From the NCBI RefSeq assembly GCF_009727155.1, contig NZ_WNWM01000002.1, forward strand, positions 1,302,001 to 1,366,000: a DNA stretch of 64,000 nucleotides, read 5' to 3'. Positions 54,644 to 62,970 of the stretch are shown here, in pieces. The translations under genes were made by a program, and so were the position numbers. The stretch's first letter is position 1; each line of letters begins with the position of its first letter. The stretch is from Pseudoduganella dura. GTDB lineage: Bacteria; Pseudomonadota; Gammaproteobacteria; Burkholderiales; Burkholderiaceae_D. Below the pieces are notes generated by a model. The model ran no database searches and was not told the origin of the DNA. It worked only from the letters and a program-made list of their open reading frames with translations.

Positions 54644-55545
54644 CCATCGACCCGATCAGCCAGCGCAAGGGGATCATCCTGGCGGGGGGGTCCGGCACCC
54701 GCCTGTATCCGGTAACGACCAGCGTGTCGAAGCAGCTGCTGCCGATCTACGACAAGCCAATGATCTATCATCCGCTGACCACCCTGATGCTGGCCGGCAT
54801 GCGCGAGATCCTGATCATCTCCACGCCGCAGGACACGCCCCGTTTCCGCGAGCTGCTCGGCGACGGCAACCAGTGGGGCTTGCAACTGTCGTACGCGGTG
54901 CAGCCCTCGCCCGATGGCCTGGCGCAGGCGTTCATCATCGGCCGCGAATTCGTCGGCGACGCGCCTTCGGCACTGATCCTGGGCGATAACATCTACTATG
55001 GCAACGATCTCGATGCGCTGCTGCGCAGCGCCGCCAGCCAGGCCGATGGCGCCACCGTGTTCGCCTACCACGTTCACGATCCGGAGCGCTACGGCGTCGT
55101 CGAGTTCGACGGCGGGCGCCGCGCGGTCAGCATCGAGGAGAAGCCGGCCGTGCCGAAATCGAACTATGCGGTGACCGGCCTGTATTTCTATGACCAGCGG
55201 GTATGCGACATCGCCGCTTCGATCCAGCCGTCGGCCCGCGGCGAGCTGGAGATCACGGACGTCAACAAGGCTTACCTCGAAGCGGGCAGCCTGCGCGTGG
55301 AACTGATGGGCCGCGGCATGGCCTGGCTGGACACCGGCACGCACGATTCCCTGCTCGATGCGTCGCAATTCATCGCCACCATCGAAAAACGCCAGGGCCT
55401 GAAAGTGGCCTGCCCGGAAGAGATCGCCTACCGCAAGGGTTACATTGACGCCGAACAACTGCGCCGCCTTGCCGAACCGCTCAGGAAAAACGGCTACGGC
55501 CAGTATTTGCTGCAGATCCTGCAAGATAAAGTGATCCCTCGATGA
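54640..55545 (+). CDS. rfbA: Glucose-1-phosphate thymidylyltransferase
   Basis: First step of dTDP-rhamnose synthesis, making dTDP-glucose from glucose-1-phosphate and dTTP. The 301 aa protein has the nucleotidyltransferase signature [13 protein letters not shown] near residue 13 and [16 protein letters not shown] near 31. [10 protein letters not shown] near 108 and [20 protein letters not shown] near 165 are family blocks, and [14 protein letters not shown] near 228 is the C-terminal one. The ATG at 54640 overlaps the rfbB stop by 4 bp and its stop overlaps rfbC likewise. Confidence 0.96.
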   Translation: MTIDPISQRKGIILAGGSGTRLYPVTTSVSKQLLPIYDKPMIYHPLTTLMLAGMREILIISTPQDTPRFRELLGDGNQWGLQLSYAVQPSPDGLAQAFIIGREFVGDAPSALILGDNIYYGNDLDALLRSAASQADGATVFAYHVHDPERYGVVEFDGGRRAVSIEEKPAVPKSNYAVTGLYFYDQRVCDIAASIQPSARGELEITDVNKAYLEAGSLRVELMGRGMAWLDTGTHDSLLDASQFIATIEKRQGLKVACPEEIAYRKGYIDAEQLRRLAEPLRKNGYGQYLLQILQDKVIPR

Positions 55546-56087
55546 AAGTCACCCCCACCCCCATCGATGGCCTGCTGGTCATCGAACCGAACGTGTTCGG
55601 CGACGAACGCGGCTTTTTCTATGAAAGCTTCAATGCGCAGCGGTTCGCCGAACTGACCGGCGTACAACTGCCGTTCGTGCAGGACAACCACTCGCGCTCG
55701 GCGCGCGGCGTGCTGCGCGGCCTGCATTACCAGATCCGGCAGGCGCAGGGCAAGCTGGTGCGCGTGACGGCCGGCAGCGTGTTCGACGTGGCCGTCGACC
55801 TTCGCACGAGCTCGCCCACATTCGGCAAGTGGCACGGCGTCGAGCTGTCGGCCGAAAACAAGCGGCAGTTCTGGATTCCGCCCGGCTTCGCGCATGGCTT
55901 CGTCGTCACCAGCGACTTTGCCGAATTCCTGTACAAGACCACCGACTACTACGCGCCTGCGCACGAGCGCGCGCTGCTGTGGAACGATCCGGCCGTGGGC
56001 ATCGACTGGCCGATCGATGGCGCCCCCCTGCTGTCCGCCAAGGACCGGAAGGGCCTGCCGCTGGCCGACGCGGAAGTGTTCGAATGA
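55542..56087 (+). CDS. rfbC: dTDP-4-dehydrorhamnose 3,5-epimerase
   Basis: Cupin-fold epimerase, third step of the pathway. The 181 aa protein shows the typical [16 protein letters not shown] near residue 16, the catalytic-His motif [10 protein letters not shown] near 58, [19 protein letters not shown] near 82, the [13 protein letters not shown] loop near 109 and a Tyr-rich [12 protein letters not shown] near 130. Length and motifs are complete. The ATG at 55542 overlaps rfbA by 4 bp; its stop overlaps the rfbD start as ATGA. Confidence 0.96.
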   Translation: MKVTPTPIDGLLVIEPNVFGDERGFFYESFNAQRFAELTGVQLPFVQDNHSRSARGVLRGLHYQIRQAQGKLVRVTAGSVFDVAVDLRTSSPTFGKWHGVELSAENKRQFWIPPGFAHGFVVTSDFAEFLYKTTDYYAPAHERALLWNDPAVGIDWPIDGAPLLSAKDRKGLPLADAEVFE

Positions 56088-56953
56088 CCGCGGCGATGAA
56101 GATCTTACTCACTGGCAGCACCGGCCAGGTCGGTTATGAACTCGAACGCAGCCTGCAGGGCCTGGGCGAAGTTATCGCCGTCGACCGTGGCCGGATGGAC
56201 CTGTCGGACCTCGACCAGGTGCGCGACGTGATCCGGGCAACGCGGCCGCAGCTGATCGTCAACCCGGCCGCCTACACGGCCGTGGACAAGGCCGAAACCG
56301 AGCCCGAGCTGGCGCACCGCATCAACGCCGAAGCACCGGCCGTCATGGCGGCAGAAGCCAGGCTGCTGGGCGCGGCGCTGGTACATTATTCGACCGATTA
56401 CGTGTTTTCCGGCTATGACGCTGCCGCGCGCGGCGAACACGATGCGACCGGTCCGCTGAACGTCTACGGCGCCAGCAAGCTGGCCGGCGAGCAGGCGATC
56501 GCCGCCTCGGGCGTGCCGCACCTGATTTTCCGCACCAGCTGGGTGTTTGGCATGCGCGGCAAGAACTTCCTGCTGACAATGCTGCGCCTGGCGAAAGAGC
56601 GCGACGAACTGCGCATCGTCGACGACCAGCATGGCGCGCCCACCTGGAGCCGCACGATCGCCGACACCACGGCGCTGATCCTGGCGCAGGCGCGTGCAGG
56701 CGGGCCGGACTGGTGGCAGGAAAACGGCGGTACCTATCATCTGTCGAGCCAGGGCCGCACCACGTGGTTCGGCTTTACCGCGGCAATCCTGGAAGAAGCG
56801 GGCATTGCCTGCAACCTGGTGCCCATCACGACGAACGATTACCCCCTGCCTGCGGCCAGGCCGCAGTACTCGGCGCTGTGTTCAGACCGCCTGCAGGAAC
56901 GCTTCGTGCGGTTGCCGGACTGGCGCGATGCGCTGCGGCTGTGCCTGCATTGA
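56084..56953 (+). CDS. rfbD: dTDP-4-dehydrorhamnose reductase
   Basis: Last step, giving dTDP-L-rhamnose. The 289 aa SDR-type reductase has the nucleotide-binding LLTGSTGQVGYEL near residue 8, the NPAAYTAVDKAE block near 65, YSTDYVFSG near 103 and YGASKLAGEQ near 126 with the catalytic Tyr and Lys. FRTSWVFG follows near 150. The ATG at 56084 overlaps the rfbC stop by 4 bp (a second ATG lies four codons on). The gene ends 58 bp before the convergent TIGR03790-like gene; no strong terminator hairpin was noticed between them. Confidence 0.96.
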   Translation: MTAAMKILLTGSTGQVGYELERSLQGLGEVIAVDRGRMDLSDLDQVRDVIRATRPQLIVNPAAYTAVDKAETEPELAHRINAEAPAVMAAEARLLGAALVHYSTDYVFSGYDAAARGEHDATGPLNVYGASKLAGEQAIAASGVPHLIFRTSWVFGMRGKNFLLTMLRLAKERDELRIVDDQHGAPTWSRTIADTTALILAQARAGGPDWWQENGGTYHLSSQGRTTWFGFTAAILEEAGIACNLVPITTNDYPLPAARPQYSALCSDRLQERFVRLPDWRDALRLCLH

Positions 56954-57011
56954 CCGGTGACCGGCACAGGGCCGCGCGGCCGCTGCCGATGCACCGTGCC
57001 GCCCCGGCGGC

Positions 57012-58016
57012 TCAGCGCCGGTAAGGGGCCGCCAGGGGTTCGCCAATGAATACCCCCTGCGCCGGCCAGGCAACGCTGCGCCAGTAGGCCTCGATCGCCG
57101 TGCTGCCGGCAACGTAATGGCGCAGCAGGACTGCCGGATTGGGGAACTTCTGCCAGAAATTGCACGGCTCGCTCACGGTGCCATAGCTGGCGGTGGCACC
57201 GGCCTGCAGCCAGCGCAGGCTGCTCATCTGTCCCTCTCCGAGCAAGTCGCCCCCGGTGGATGTCAGGTGATCGGCCAGCGCGCCCGGCAGGAATTGCAGC
57301 GTTTCCAGCCCCGTCACCTTCGCCTTGCCGGTCTGGTAGATCATGATGTCGCGCTTGCCCTCGAGCGCGTCATCGCGCAGCGTATGGATCGTCAGCTTGC
57401 GTTGCGGGATGGTGCCGGCCGTCGGGAAGAACCGGGCGCGGCTGTTGCGCGCCATTTCGCTGGTGAACAGGTAGTAGGCCCCGGCGGCGGGGGTGCGAAA
57501 ACCGCTGGCCTTGCCGCGATCGATCAAGGCCTTGCCCTCCTCCACTGAGCCGGTCGGCAACAGCATTGCCAGCCGCATGCCCTTCTCCGCCGCGCCGGGC
57601 AAGCCCGTGGCATTGAAGTACGGACTGGGCTTGCCGGCCGCGCAGGTGTTGGCGCACTGGGCGGCGTCGAAGCCCAGTGCATAGGCAGCCGTGATGCTGT
57701 TGCATTCCACCGCATAAGGCGCCGTCCAGACCATCAGCACGGCCTGGACATCCGGCCGCAGCTTTCCGTCGATCTCCGCCTTCAACCTGCTGAACTGCTC
57801 TTCGGTGAGCTTGCGCGGCTTGCCCGGGATACGGACGTGCACGATGTTCGCTTCGGGAATGCCGCGCGCGATACGGTAGTACTCGCCCAACTCGACGCTG
57901 TTTGGTTCATCGTCGTTGATGACGATGCCCAGCTGGGCAGGCTGCAGCGCCGGTGCCGCCTGCGCGGCAGCCGCGGCCAGCAGCACCAGCAGGATGAGGA
58001 AGGGACGCAAGATCAT
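57012..58016 (-). CDS. TIGR03790-like exported protein
   Basis: A 334 aa protein with a signal peptide (cleavage near AQA-AP, residue 20). The body carries LGIVINDDEPNSVELGEYY near residue 30 and ARGIPEANIVHVRIP near 48. Further on are VLMVWTAPYAVECNSITAAY near 92, then CANTCAAGKPSPYF, and WLQAGATASYGTVSEPCNFWQK near 273. I recognise this pattern as the TIGR03790 family of unknown function, which I recall being restricted largely to bacteria with PEP-CTERM/exosortase systems. Several conserved Cys and Asp residues are present, but no enzyme class can be named. It sits between rfbD (convergent) and the manC operon on the same strand, separated from manC by a terminator, so it probably has its own promoter. 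Confidence 0.75.
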   Translation of the reverse strand: MILRPFLILLVLLAAAAAQAAPALQPAQLGIVINDDEPNSVELGEYYRIARGIPEANIVHVRIPGKPRKLTEEQFSRLKAEIDGKLRPDVQAVLMVWTAPYAVECNSITAAYALGFDAAQCANTCAAGKPSPYFNATGLPGAAEKGMRLAMLLPTGSVEEGKALIDRGKASGFRTPAAGAYYLFTSEMARNSRARFFPTAGTIPQRKLTIHTLRDDALEGKRDIMIYQTGKAKVTGLETLQFLPGALADHLTSTGGDLLGEGQMSSLRWLQAGATASYGTVSEPCNFWQKFPNPAVLLRHYVAGSTAIEAYWRSVAWPAQGVFIGEPLAAPYRR

Positions 58017-58035
58017 GGGGCTCCAGAAGCAGACG

Positions 58036-58065
58036 AAAAAAACGGAAGCCGAAGCTTCCGTTTTC
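58036..58065. terminator. Intrinsic terminator after manC
   Basis: AAAACGGAAGC-CGAA-GCTTCCGTTTT: perfect stem, CGAA loop and A/T tracts on both sides. It lies 40 bp past the manC stop and just upstream of the TIGR03790-like gene, separating the two transcripts. Confidence 0.92.
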
Positions 58066-58105
58066 GATTATACCGTTTCGCTCCGGGCGCGGCGGCGCCC
58101 TGGCG

Positions 58106-59524
58106 TCAGGTGCGCTGGTAGACGTCCTCGAACCGCACGATATCGTCTTCGCCCAGGTAACTGCCGGACTGCACCTCGATCAGGTGCAGCGGCAGCTTGC
58201 CCGGATTTTCCAGCCGATGGTTCATGCCGATCGGAATGTAAGTCGATTCGTTTTCCGTCAGCAGCTCGACCTTGTCGCCGCACGTCACCTTGGCCGTACC
58301 GGACACCACGATCCAGTGCTCGGCGCGATGATGGTGCATCTGCAACGACAGCTTGCCGCCCGGATTGACGGTGATGCGCTTGACCTGGAAACGATCGCCG
58401 ATATCGATACCTTCGTAGCAGCCCCACGGACGGTAAACCTTCGTGTGGTGCAGGTGCTCGGTGCGATCCTGGCACTTCAGGTGGTCCACCACCTGCTTCA
58501 CGCGCTGCACCTGGTCCTTGTGCACTACCAGCACGGCATCGTTGGTCTCGACGACCACGACGTTATCGAGGCCGACCACGGCCACGCAACGGCTTTCGGC
58601 ACGCACCAGCGAATTGCTCACGCCATCGAGGTAGACGTCGCCACGGGAGACGTTGCCGTTCTCGTCATGCTGCTGCACTTCCCACAGCGCGGACCAGGAG
58701 CCGACATCGTTCCAGCCGATCGCGGCCGGCACCACCACGGCATGACGGGTGTGCTCCATCACGGCGTAATCGATCGAGTCGGACGGGCTGGCCGCGAAGG
58801 CTTCCTCGTTCAGGCGGCAGAAATCCAGGTCGCGGTAGCCCTTCGACACCGCATCGAAGGTCGCGCTGGCGATCGCCGGCTGGAACTGCTGCAGTTCCTT
58901 CAGGTAGCTCTCCGCGCGGAACAGGAACATGCCGCTGTTCCAGAAGTAATTGCCCGCCGCGACAAAGCCTTCGGCAGTCGCCCGATCCGGTTTTTCAACG
59001 AATCGATCGACCTTGAAGCAATTGTCGCCGACCGGCAGCGGCTCGCCGCTCTTGATATAGCCGTATCCCGTCTCCGGGGCGGTCGGCACGATGCCGAACG
59101 TGGCCAGCGACCCATGTTCGACCAGTTCCGCCGCGCGCATGATCGCCTCATAGAACGCCTCGGTGTCGCTGATCACGTGATCGGCCGGCAGCACCAGCAT
59201 CACCGCGTCGGCATCCACCGCCTTCAGGTAATGCGCGGCGGCGGCAACGGCCGGTGCCGTGTTGCGGCCTTCCGGTTCGAGCAGGATGCCCAGCGGCTTG
59301 ACGTTGATTTCGCGCAGCTGTTCGGCGACCAGGAAGCGGTGTTCGTTACCGCACACGATCAGCGGCTGCATCAGTTCGGCCCGGCCATTCAGGCGCAGGG
59401 CCGTGTCCTGCAGCATCGTTTTGTCGGCAACCACCGGCAGCAACTGCTTCGGCAGCGCCGCGCGCGACAGTGGCCACAGGCGGGTGCCGGCGCCGCCGGA
59501 CAGGATGACGGGATAAATTTTCAT
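58106..59524 (-). CDS. manC: Mannose-1-phosphate guanylyltransferase / mannose-6-phosphate isomerase
   Basis: Bifunctional 472 aa enzyme making GDP-mannose; the C-terminal part is the type II phosphomannose isomerase. The N-terminal nucleotidyltransferase has ILSGGAGTRLWPLSR near residue 7 and KQLLPVVADKTML near 25. EGRNTAPAVAAAA near 88 and LVLPADHVISD near 110 follow, then FVEKPDRATAEGFVA near 175. The C-terminal cupin (about 355-470) has RPWGCYEGIDIGDRFQVKRI and QMHHHRAEHWIVVSGTAKV with the metal-binding His cluster. The frame is open upstream, but the ATG at 59524 starts the family N-terminus and overlaps the next gene by 4 bp. The product would feed the AlgD-like dehydrogenase at the window edge. 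Confidence 0.95.
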   Translation of the reverse strand: MKIYPVILSGGAGTRLWPLSRAALPKQLLPVVADKTMLQDTALRLNGRAELMQPLIVCGNEHRFLVAEQLREINVKPLGILLEPEGRNTAPAVAAAAHYLKAVDADAVMLVLPADHVISDTEAFYEAIMRAAELVEHGSLATFGIVPTAPETGYGYIKSGEPLPVGDNCFKVDRFVEKPDRATAEGFVAAGNYFWNSGMFLFRAESYLKELQQFQPAIASATFDAVSKGYRDLDFCRLNEEAFAASPSDSIDYAVMEHTRHAVVVPAAIGWNDVGSWSALWEVQQHDENGNVSRGDVYLDGVSNSLVRAESRCVAVVGLDNVVVVETNDAVLVVHKDQVQRVKQVVDHLKCQDRTEHLHHTKVYRPWGCYEGIDIGDRFQVKRITVNPGGKLSLQMHHHRAEHWIVVSGTAKVTCGDKVELLTENESTYIPIGMNHRLENPGKLPLHLIEVQSGSYLGEDDIVRFEDVYQRT

Positions 59525-60687
59525 GCTTTTTTCTGTTCCAATGTTGGGATATCTTGTTCGTTGTCCCGGCGGCGGGCAGCGCGGCGGTCGCGTGCGTTGG
59601 CCCACTCATCGGAGTCGTACTGCGACACGTGTTTCATTTCGCCGGCACGGTCGACACTATAATCTTTGAAGACAATCAATTCTTCCAGCGTAACATCCGG
59701 TAACACACGCGTATATTCGAACAGAACGCTGCGCGTGACGGTTGCGCCGGAACAGATGTGGCTGCCGTGACCGATCCATGTCGGACCGATGATGTGGGCG
59801 CCGGCGTCGACCTTCACGCCCGAGCCGATATACACCGGCCCTTCGATCTTCGTGCCGCCGCTCCAGTCGATGCTGGTGTTCAGGCCGAGCCACAGCCCCT
59901 CGTCGACCTGGATGCCGGGCACTGCCATATTGGCCACTTCGCCCAGCAACACGCTTTGCAGCACTTCCCAGTAATCCTTAACGCTGCCGATGTCGATCCA
60001 GTTGAACTTGCGGGTCTGGCTGTAGAACGGCAGGCCCTTTTCGGCCAGCAGCGGGAACAGCTCGGAGCCGATGTCGAACGGCTGGTCGACCGGAATCAGG
60101 TCGATGACTTCAGGCTCGAAGATATAGATGCCGGTACTGACGCAATTCGATTTGGCCACCGACGGGTCGGGTTTTTCCTGGAACTCGCGGATGCGGCCAT
60201 CCTCGTCGCTGACGACGACGCCATAGCTCGCCACCTTGTCCCACGGCACTTCACGCGTGATGACGGTTGCCAGCGCGCCCTTGCGGCGATGCTCGAACAG
60301 GGCCGATTTCAGGTCGAGGTCGATCAGCGCATCGCCGCACAGCACGATCGTGGTCTCGTCGAAGAAACCGCCGAATTCCTGGATCTTCTTGATGCCGCCG
60401 GCCGAACCGAGCGGCTCCGGTACCACTTCACCGTCGTCGTTGGTGTAGCCCTCGAAGGAATAGCCGATCTGCACACCGAACTGGTGGCCTTCGCCAAAAT
60501 AATCTTCGATCTTTTCGTGCAGATAGCTGACGTTGACCATGATTTCCGTGACGCCGTACCGGGCCAGATGCTCGACCAGGTATGCCATCACGGGTTTGCC
60601 GAGGATCGGGATCATCGGTTTCGGTAGTTCGTACGTCAACGGCCGCACGCGCGTGCCTTTGCCGGCCGCGAGAATCATTGCTTTCAT
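59521..60687 (-). CDS. Sugar-phosphate nucleotidyltransferase (NDP-sugar pyrophosphorylase)
   Basis: A 388 aa protein with an N-terminal nucleotidyltransferase domain (LAAGKGTRVRPLTYELPKPM near residue 6, LCGDALIDLDL near 116, SYGVVV near 154, FQEKPDPSVAKSNCVSTGIYIF near 170) and a C-terminal left-handed beta-helix with hexapeptide repeats (about 245-340, IEGPVYIGSGVKVDAGAHI, IGPTWIGHGSHI). This layout resembles mannose-1-phosphate guanylyltransferases of the GMPPB type and glucose-1-phosphate nucleotidyltransferases; the true substrate cannot be told by eye. A basic, charged tail (RDRRAARRRDNEQD) ends the protein. The start ATG 60687 lies 18 bp after galE; the stop overlaps manC by 4 bp. Confidence 0.85.
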   Translation of the reverse strand: MKAMILAAGKGTRVRPLTYELPKPMIPILGKPVMAYLVEHLARYGVTEIMVNVSYLHEKIEDYFGEGHQFGVQIGYSFEGYTNDDGEVVPEPLGSAGGIKKIQEFGGFFDETTIVLCGDALIDLDLKSALFEHRRKGALATVITREVPWDKVASYGVVVSDEDGRIREFQEKPDPSVAKSNCVSTGIYIFEPEVIDLIPVDQPFDIGSELFPLLAEKGLPFYSQTRKFNWIDIGSVKDYWEVLQSVLLGEVANMAVPGIQVDEGLWLGLNTSIDWSGGTKIEGPVYIGSGVKVDAGAHIIGPTWIGHGSHICSGATVTRSVLFEYTRVLPDVTLEELIVFKDYSVDRAGEMKHVSQYDSDEWANARDRRAARRRDNEQDIPTLEQKKA

Positions 60688-60705
60688 GTGAAGCCCCCTG
60701 GATAG

Positions 60706-61704
60706 TTATTTCGATGAAGACTGCCAGCGCCACGTGTCGGAACACATACGGGCAATGTCGAATTGTGCTTTCCAGCCGAGCTCGCGCTCGGCCTTCGCCG
60801 TATCCGCATAGCAGGCGGCGATATCCCCAGGTCGTCGGTCAACGATCTTGTAGGGGACTTGACGGCCGCTTGCAGCTTCGAACGCACGCACCATCTCGAG
60901 CACGCTGTTGCCGCGGCCGGTCCCCAGATTGTAGGTATATACGCCAGGAGCTGTCGCCAGCTTGTCCAGCGTCTTCACATGACCGATCGCGAGATCGACC
61001 ACGTGGATGTAATCGCGCACTCCGGTGCCGTCCGGCGTGGGGTAATCGCTGCCGAACACGGACAGCGATTCCCGCTTGCCTTCGGCCACCTGCGCCACGT
61101 ACGGCATCAGGTTGTTCGGGATGCCGCTCGGCGCTTCGCCGATCAGGCCGCTCTCATGCGCGCCCACCGGGTTGAAGTAGCGCAGCAGCGCGATCCGCCA
61201 CGAGTCGTCCGACTTGTGCAGGTCGCGCAGGATCTCTTCGATCATCAGCTTGCTGCGGCCATATGGATTCGTTGCCGACAGCGGGGAATCCTCGGTGATC
61301 GGCACCGAGGCCGGGTCGCCGTACACCGTGGCCGACGAACTGAAGACGATCGACTTGACGTCGAACTTTGCCATCGTCTCCAGCAGCGCGACGCTGCCGG
61401 ACACGTTGTTGTCGTAGTAGCGCAGCGGCTGCGCCACGGATTCACCCACCGCCTTCAGGCCGGCGAAGTGGATCACGGAATCGAACTTGCGCAGCGCGAA
61501 GGCGCGTTCCAGTGCGGCGCGGTCGCGGATATCCGCCTCGACGAATTCGAACGCCTTGCCGGTAATGCTCTGCACCCGCTCCTGCACCGAGCGGTCGGCG
61601 TTCGCGAGGTTGTCCACCACGACCACGTCATGGCCGGCCTTGACCAGTTCGACGACGGTGTGCGAGCCGATATAACCCATGCCACCGGTAACGAGAATGT
61701 TCAT
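60706..61704 (-). CDS. galE: UDP-glucose 4-epimerase
   Basis: A 332 aa extended SDR epimerase that interconverts UDP-glucose and UDP-galactose, supplying precursor for the polysaccharide. NAD-binding [14 protein letters not shown] lies near residue 7, [13 protein letters not shown] near 78, SSATVYG near 122 with the catalytic Ser/Thr, and [12 protein letters not shown] near 145 with Tyr and Lys. [16 protein letters not shown] near 176 and [11 protein letters not shown] near 235 complete the family pattern. The ATG at 61704 directly abuts the stop of the upstream glycosyltransferase gene (TGA followed by ATG), so translation is coupled. Confidence 0.95.
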   Translation of the reverse strand: MNILVTGGMGYIGSHTVVELVKAGHDVVVVDNLANADRSVQERVQSITGKAFEFVEADIRDRAALERAFALRKFDSVIHFAGLKAVGESVAQPLRYYDNNVSGSVALLETMAKFDVKSIVFSSSATVYGDPASVPITEDSPLSATNPYGRSKLMIEEILRDLHKSDDSWRIALLRYFNPVGAHESGLIGEAPSGIPNNLMPYVAQVAEGKRESLSVFGSDYPTPDGTGVRDYIHVVDLAIGHVKTLDKLATAPGVYTYNLGTGRGNSVLEMVRAFEAASGRQVPYKIVDRRPGDIAACYADTAKAERELGWKAQFDIARMCSDTWRWQSSSK

Positions 61705-62970
61705 TCAGCTTCCTTTGTATGATGGGGGAACCGCACCGGGCAGCGGAGCATTGGCCGAGTACAGCCGCTCGTACGCCGCCAGCAGTTTCGGCGCTTCGTA
61801 TTGCCATTCCAGCTCGTTGACCACGCGATGGCGGCCATAGGCCCCCATGCGTTCGCGGCGCGCCGGATCGTCCAGCAGTTCGGCGATCTTCCGCGCCATG
61901 TCGACCGGGTCGTTCTTGTTCGCGTAGAGCGATGCCTCCTGTGCCGACACCTTGCCTTCGACCAGGTCGAACTGCACGATGGGCTTGCCCAGCGCCATGT
62001 ACTCCATGATCTTGTTCATCGTGGACTTGTCGTTCATGTCGTTCGCCACGTCCGGGTTCACGCATACGTCGGACGTGTTCAGCATTTCCAGCAGGTCCTG
62101 GTCAGGCACGCGGCCGGTGAACGTCACGTAGTCGGCAATGCCCATCTTCACGGCCAGCGCCTTCATCTGGTCGAGCGAGGTACCGCCGCCGACGAGACCG
62201 AAATGCACGTCCTTGCGGCCCATGTCGACGATCAGGTGGCGGGCGGCTTCCAGCAGCAGGTCGATGCCTTCCTGCGCGCCCATCACGCCGACATAGCCGA
62301 CCAGGTAGCGCTTGCCCTTCTTCAGCGCTTCCACGGGCGGCAGCACGCGCAGGCGGTCCAGTTTCGGGCCGCTGCGCACGACATAGCAGCGATCCGGATC
62401 CATGCCGCCGCGCTCGATGGCGATGCGCTTGTACGACTCGTTGGTGGCGATCGACACGTCGGACGTCTTGAACGACCAGCGCTCGAACAGCACCATCAGC
62501 TTGTAGAAGAAATCGCGGCGTCCGAACTTGGCTTCGTACAGTTCCGGGTTGATGTCGTGGTGATCGAACAGGAACTTCTTGCCCATCGTGAGCTTGAAGA
62601 AGCCGCCGATCAGGAACAGCAGGTCGGGCGGGTTGCACGCGTGGATCACATCGAAGCCGTGCTTGAACAGCACCTTCCACGCCAGGCGGAAGGTGTGGAA
62701 CAGCGCCGCCGAATATTCGATCGCGTAGCCCTTCGCGCCTTCCGCTTCGAGCGGGAGCTTGTAGCGGTAGATATGGATGCCGTCGACTTCTTCGTAACGG
62801 CCCTCGTAACCCTTGCCCGTCGGGCAGATGATCGAGACTTCGTAGCCGTTCGCATGCAGCGTGGTCGCTTCCTGCCACACGCGCCGGTCGAATGGCGATG
62901 GCAGGTTCTCGACCAGGATCAGGACGCGGCGGGGCTTGCCCCCTGCTTTGCCCTTACCAGCAGATACCAT
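61705..62970 (-). CDS. GT-B fold glycosyltransferase family 4 protein
   Basis: A 421 aa cytoplasmic glycosyltransferase likely acting in exopolysaccharide assembly. The N-terminal Rossmann domain has LILVENLPSPFDRRVWQEA near residue 17 and VIHACNPPDLLFLIGGFF near 105. FDHHDINPELYEAKFG near 135 is shared with WbuB-like transferases. The C-terminal domain has YLVGYVGVMGAQEGIDLLLE near 240, GLVGGGTSLDQ near 275 and KIMEYMALGKPIVQFDL near 345 with the nucleotide-sugar-binding Glu region. The chosen ATG at 62970 has GGAGG nine bases before it and overlaps the upstream dehydrogenase gene by 17 bp. Donor and acceptor sugars are unknown. Confidence 0.88.
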   Translation of the reverse strand: MVSAGKGKAGGKPRRVLILVENLPSPFDRRVWQEATTLHANGYEVSIICPTGKGYEGRYEEVDGIHIYRYKLPLEAEGAKGYAIEYSAALFHTFRLAWKVLFKHGFDVIHACNPPDLLFLIGGFFKLTMGKKFLFDHHDINPELYEAKFGRRDFFYKLMVLFERWSFKTSDVSIATNESYKRIAIERGGMDPDRCYVVRSGPKLDRLRVLPPVEALKKGKRYLVGYVGVMGAQEGIDLLLEAARHLIVDMGRKDVHFGLVGGGTSLDQMKALAVKMGIADYVTFTGRVPDQDLLEMLNTSDVCVNPDVANDMNDKSTMNKIMEYMALGKPIVQFDLVEGKVSAQEASLYANKNDPVDMARKIAELLDDPARRERMGAYGRHRVVNELEWQYEAPKLLAAYERLYSANAPLPGAVPPSYKGS

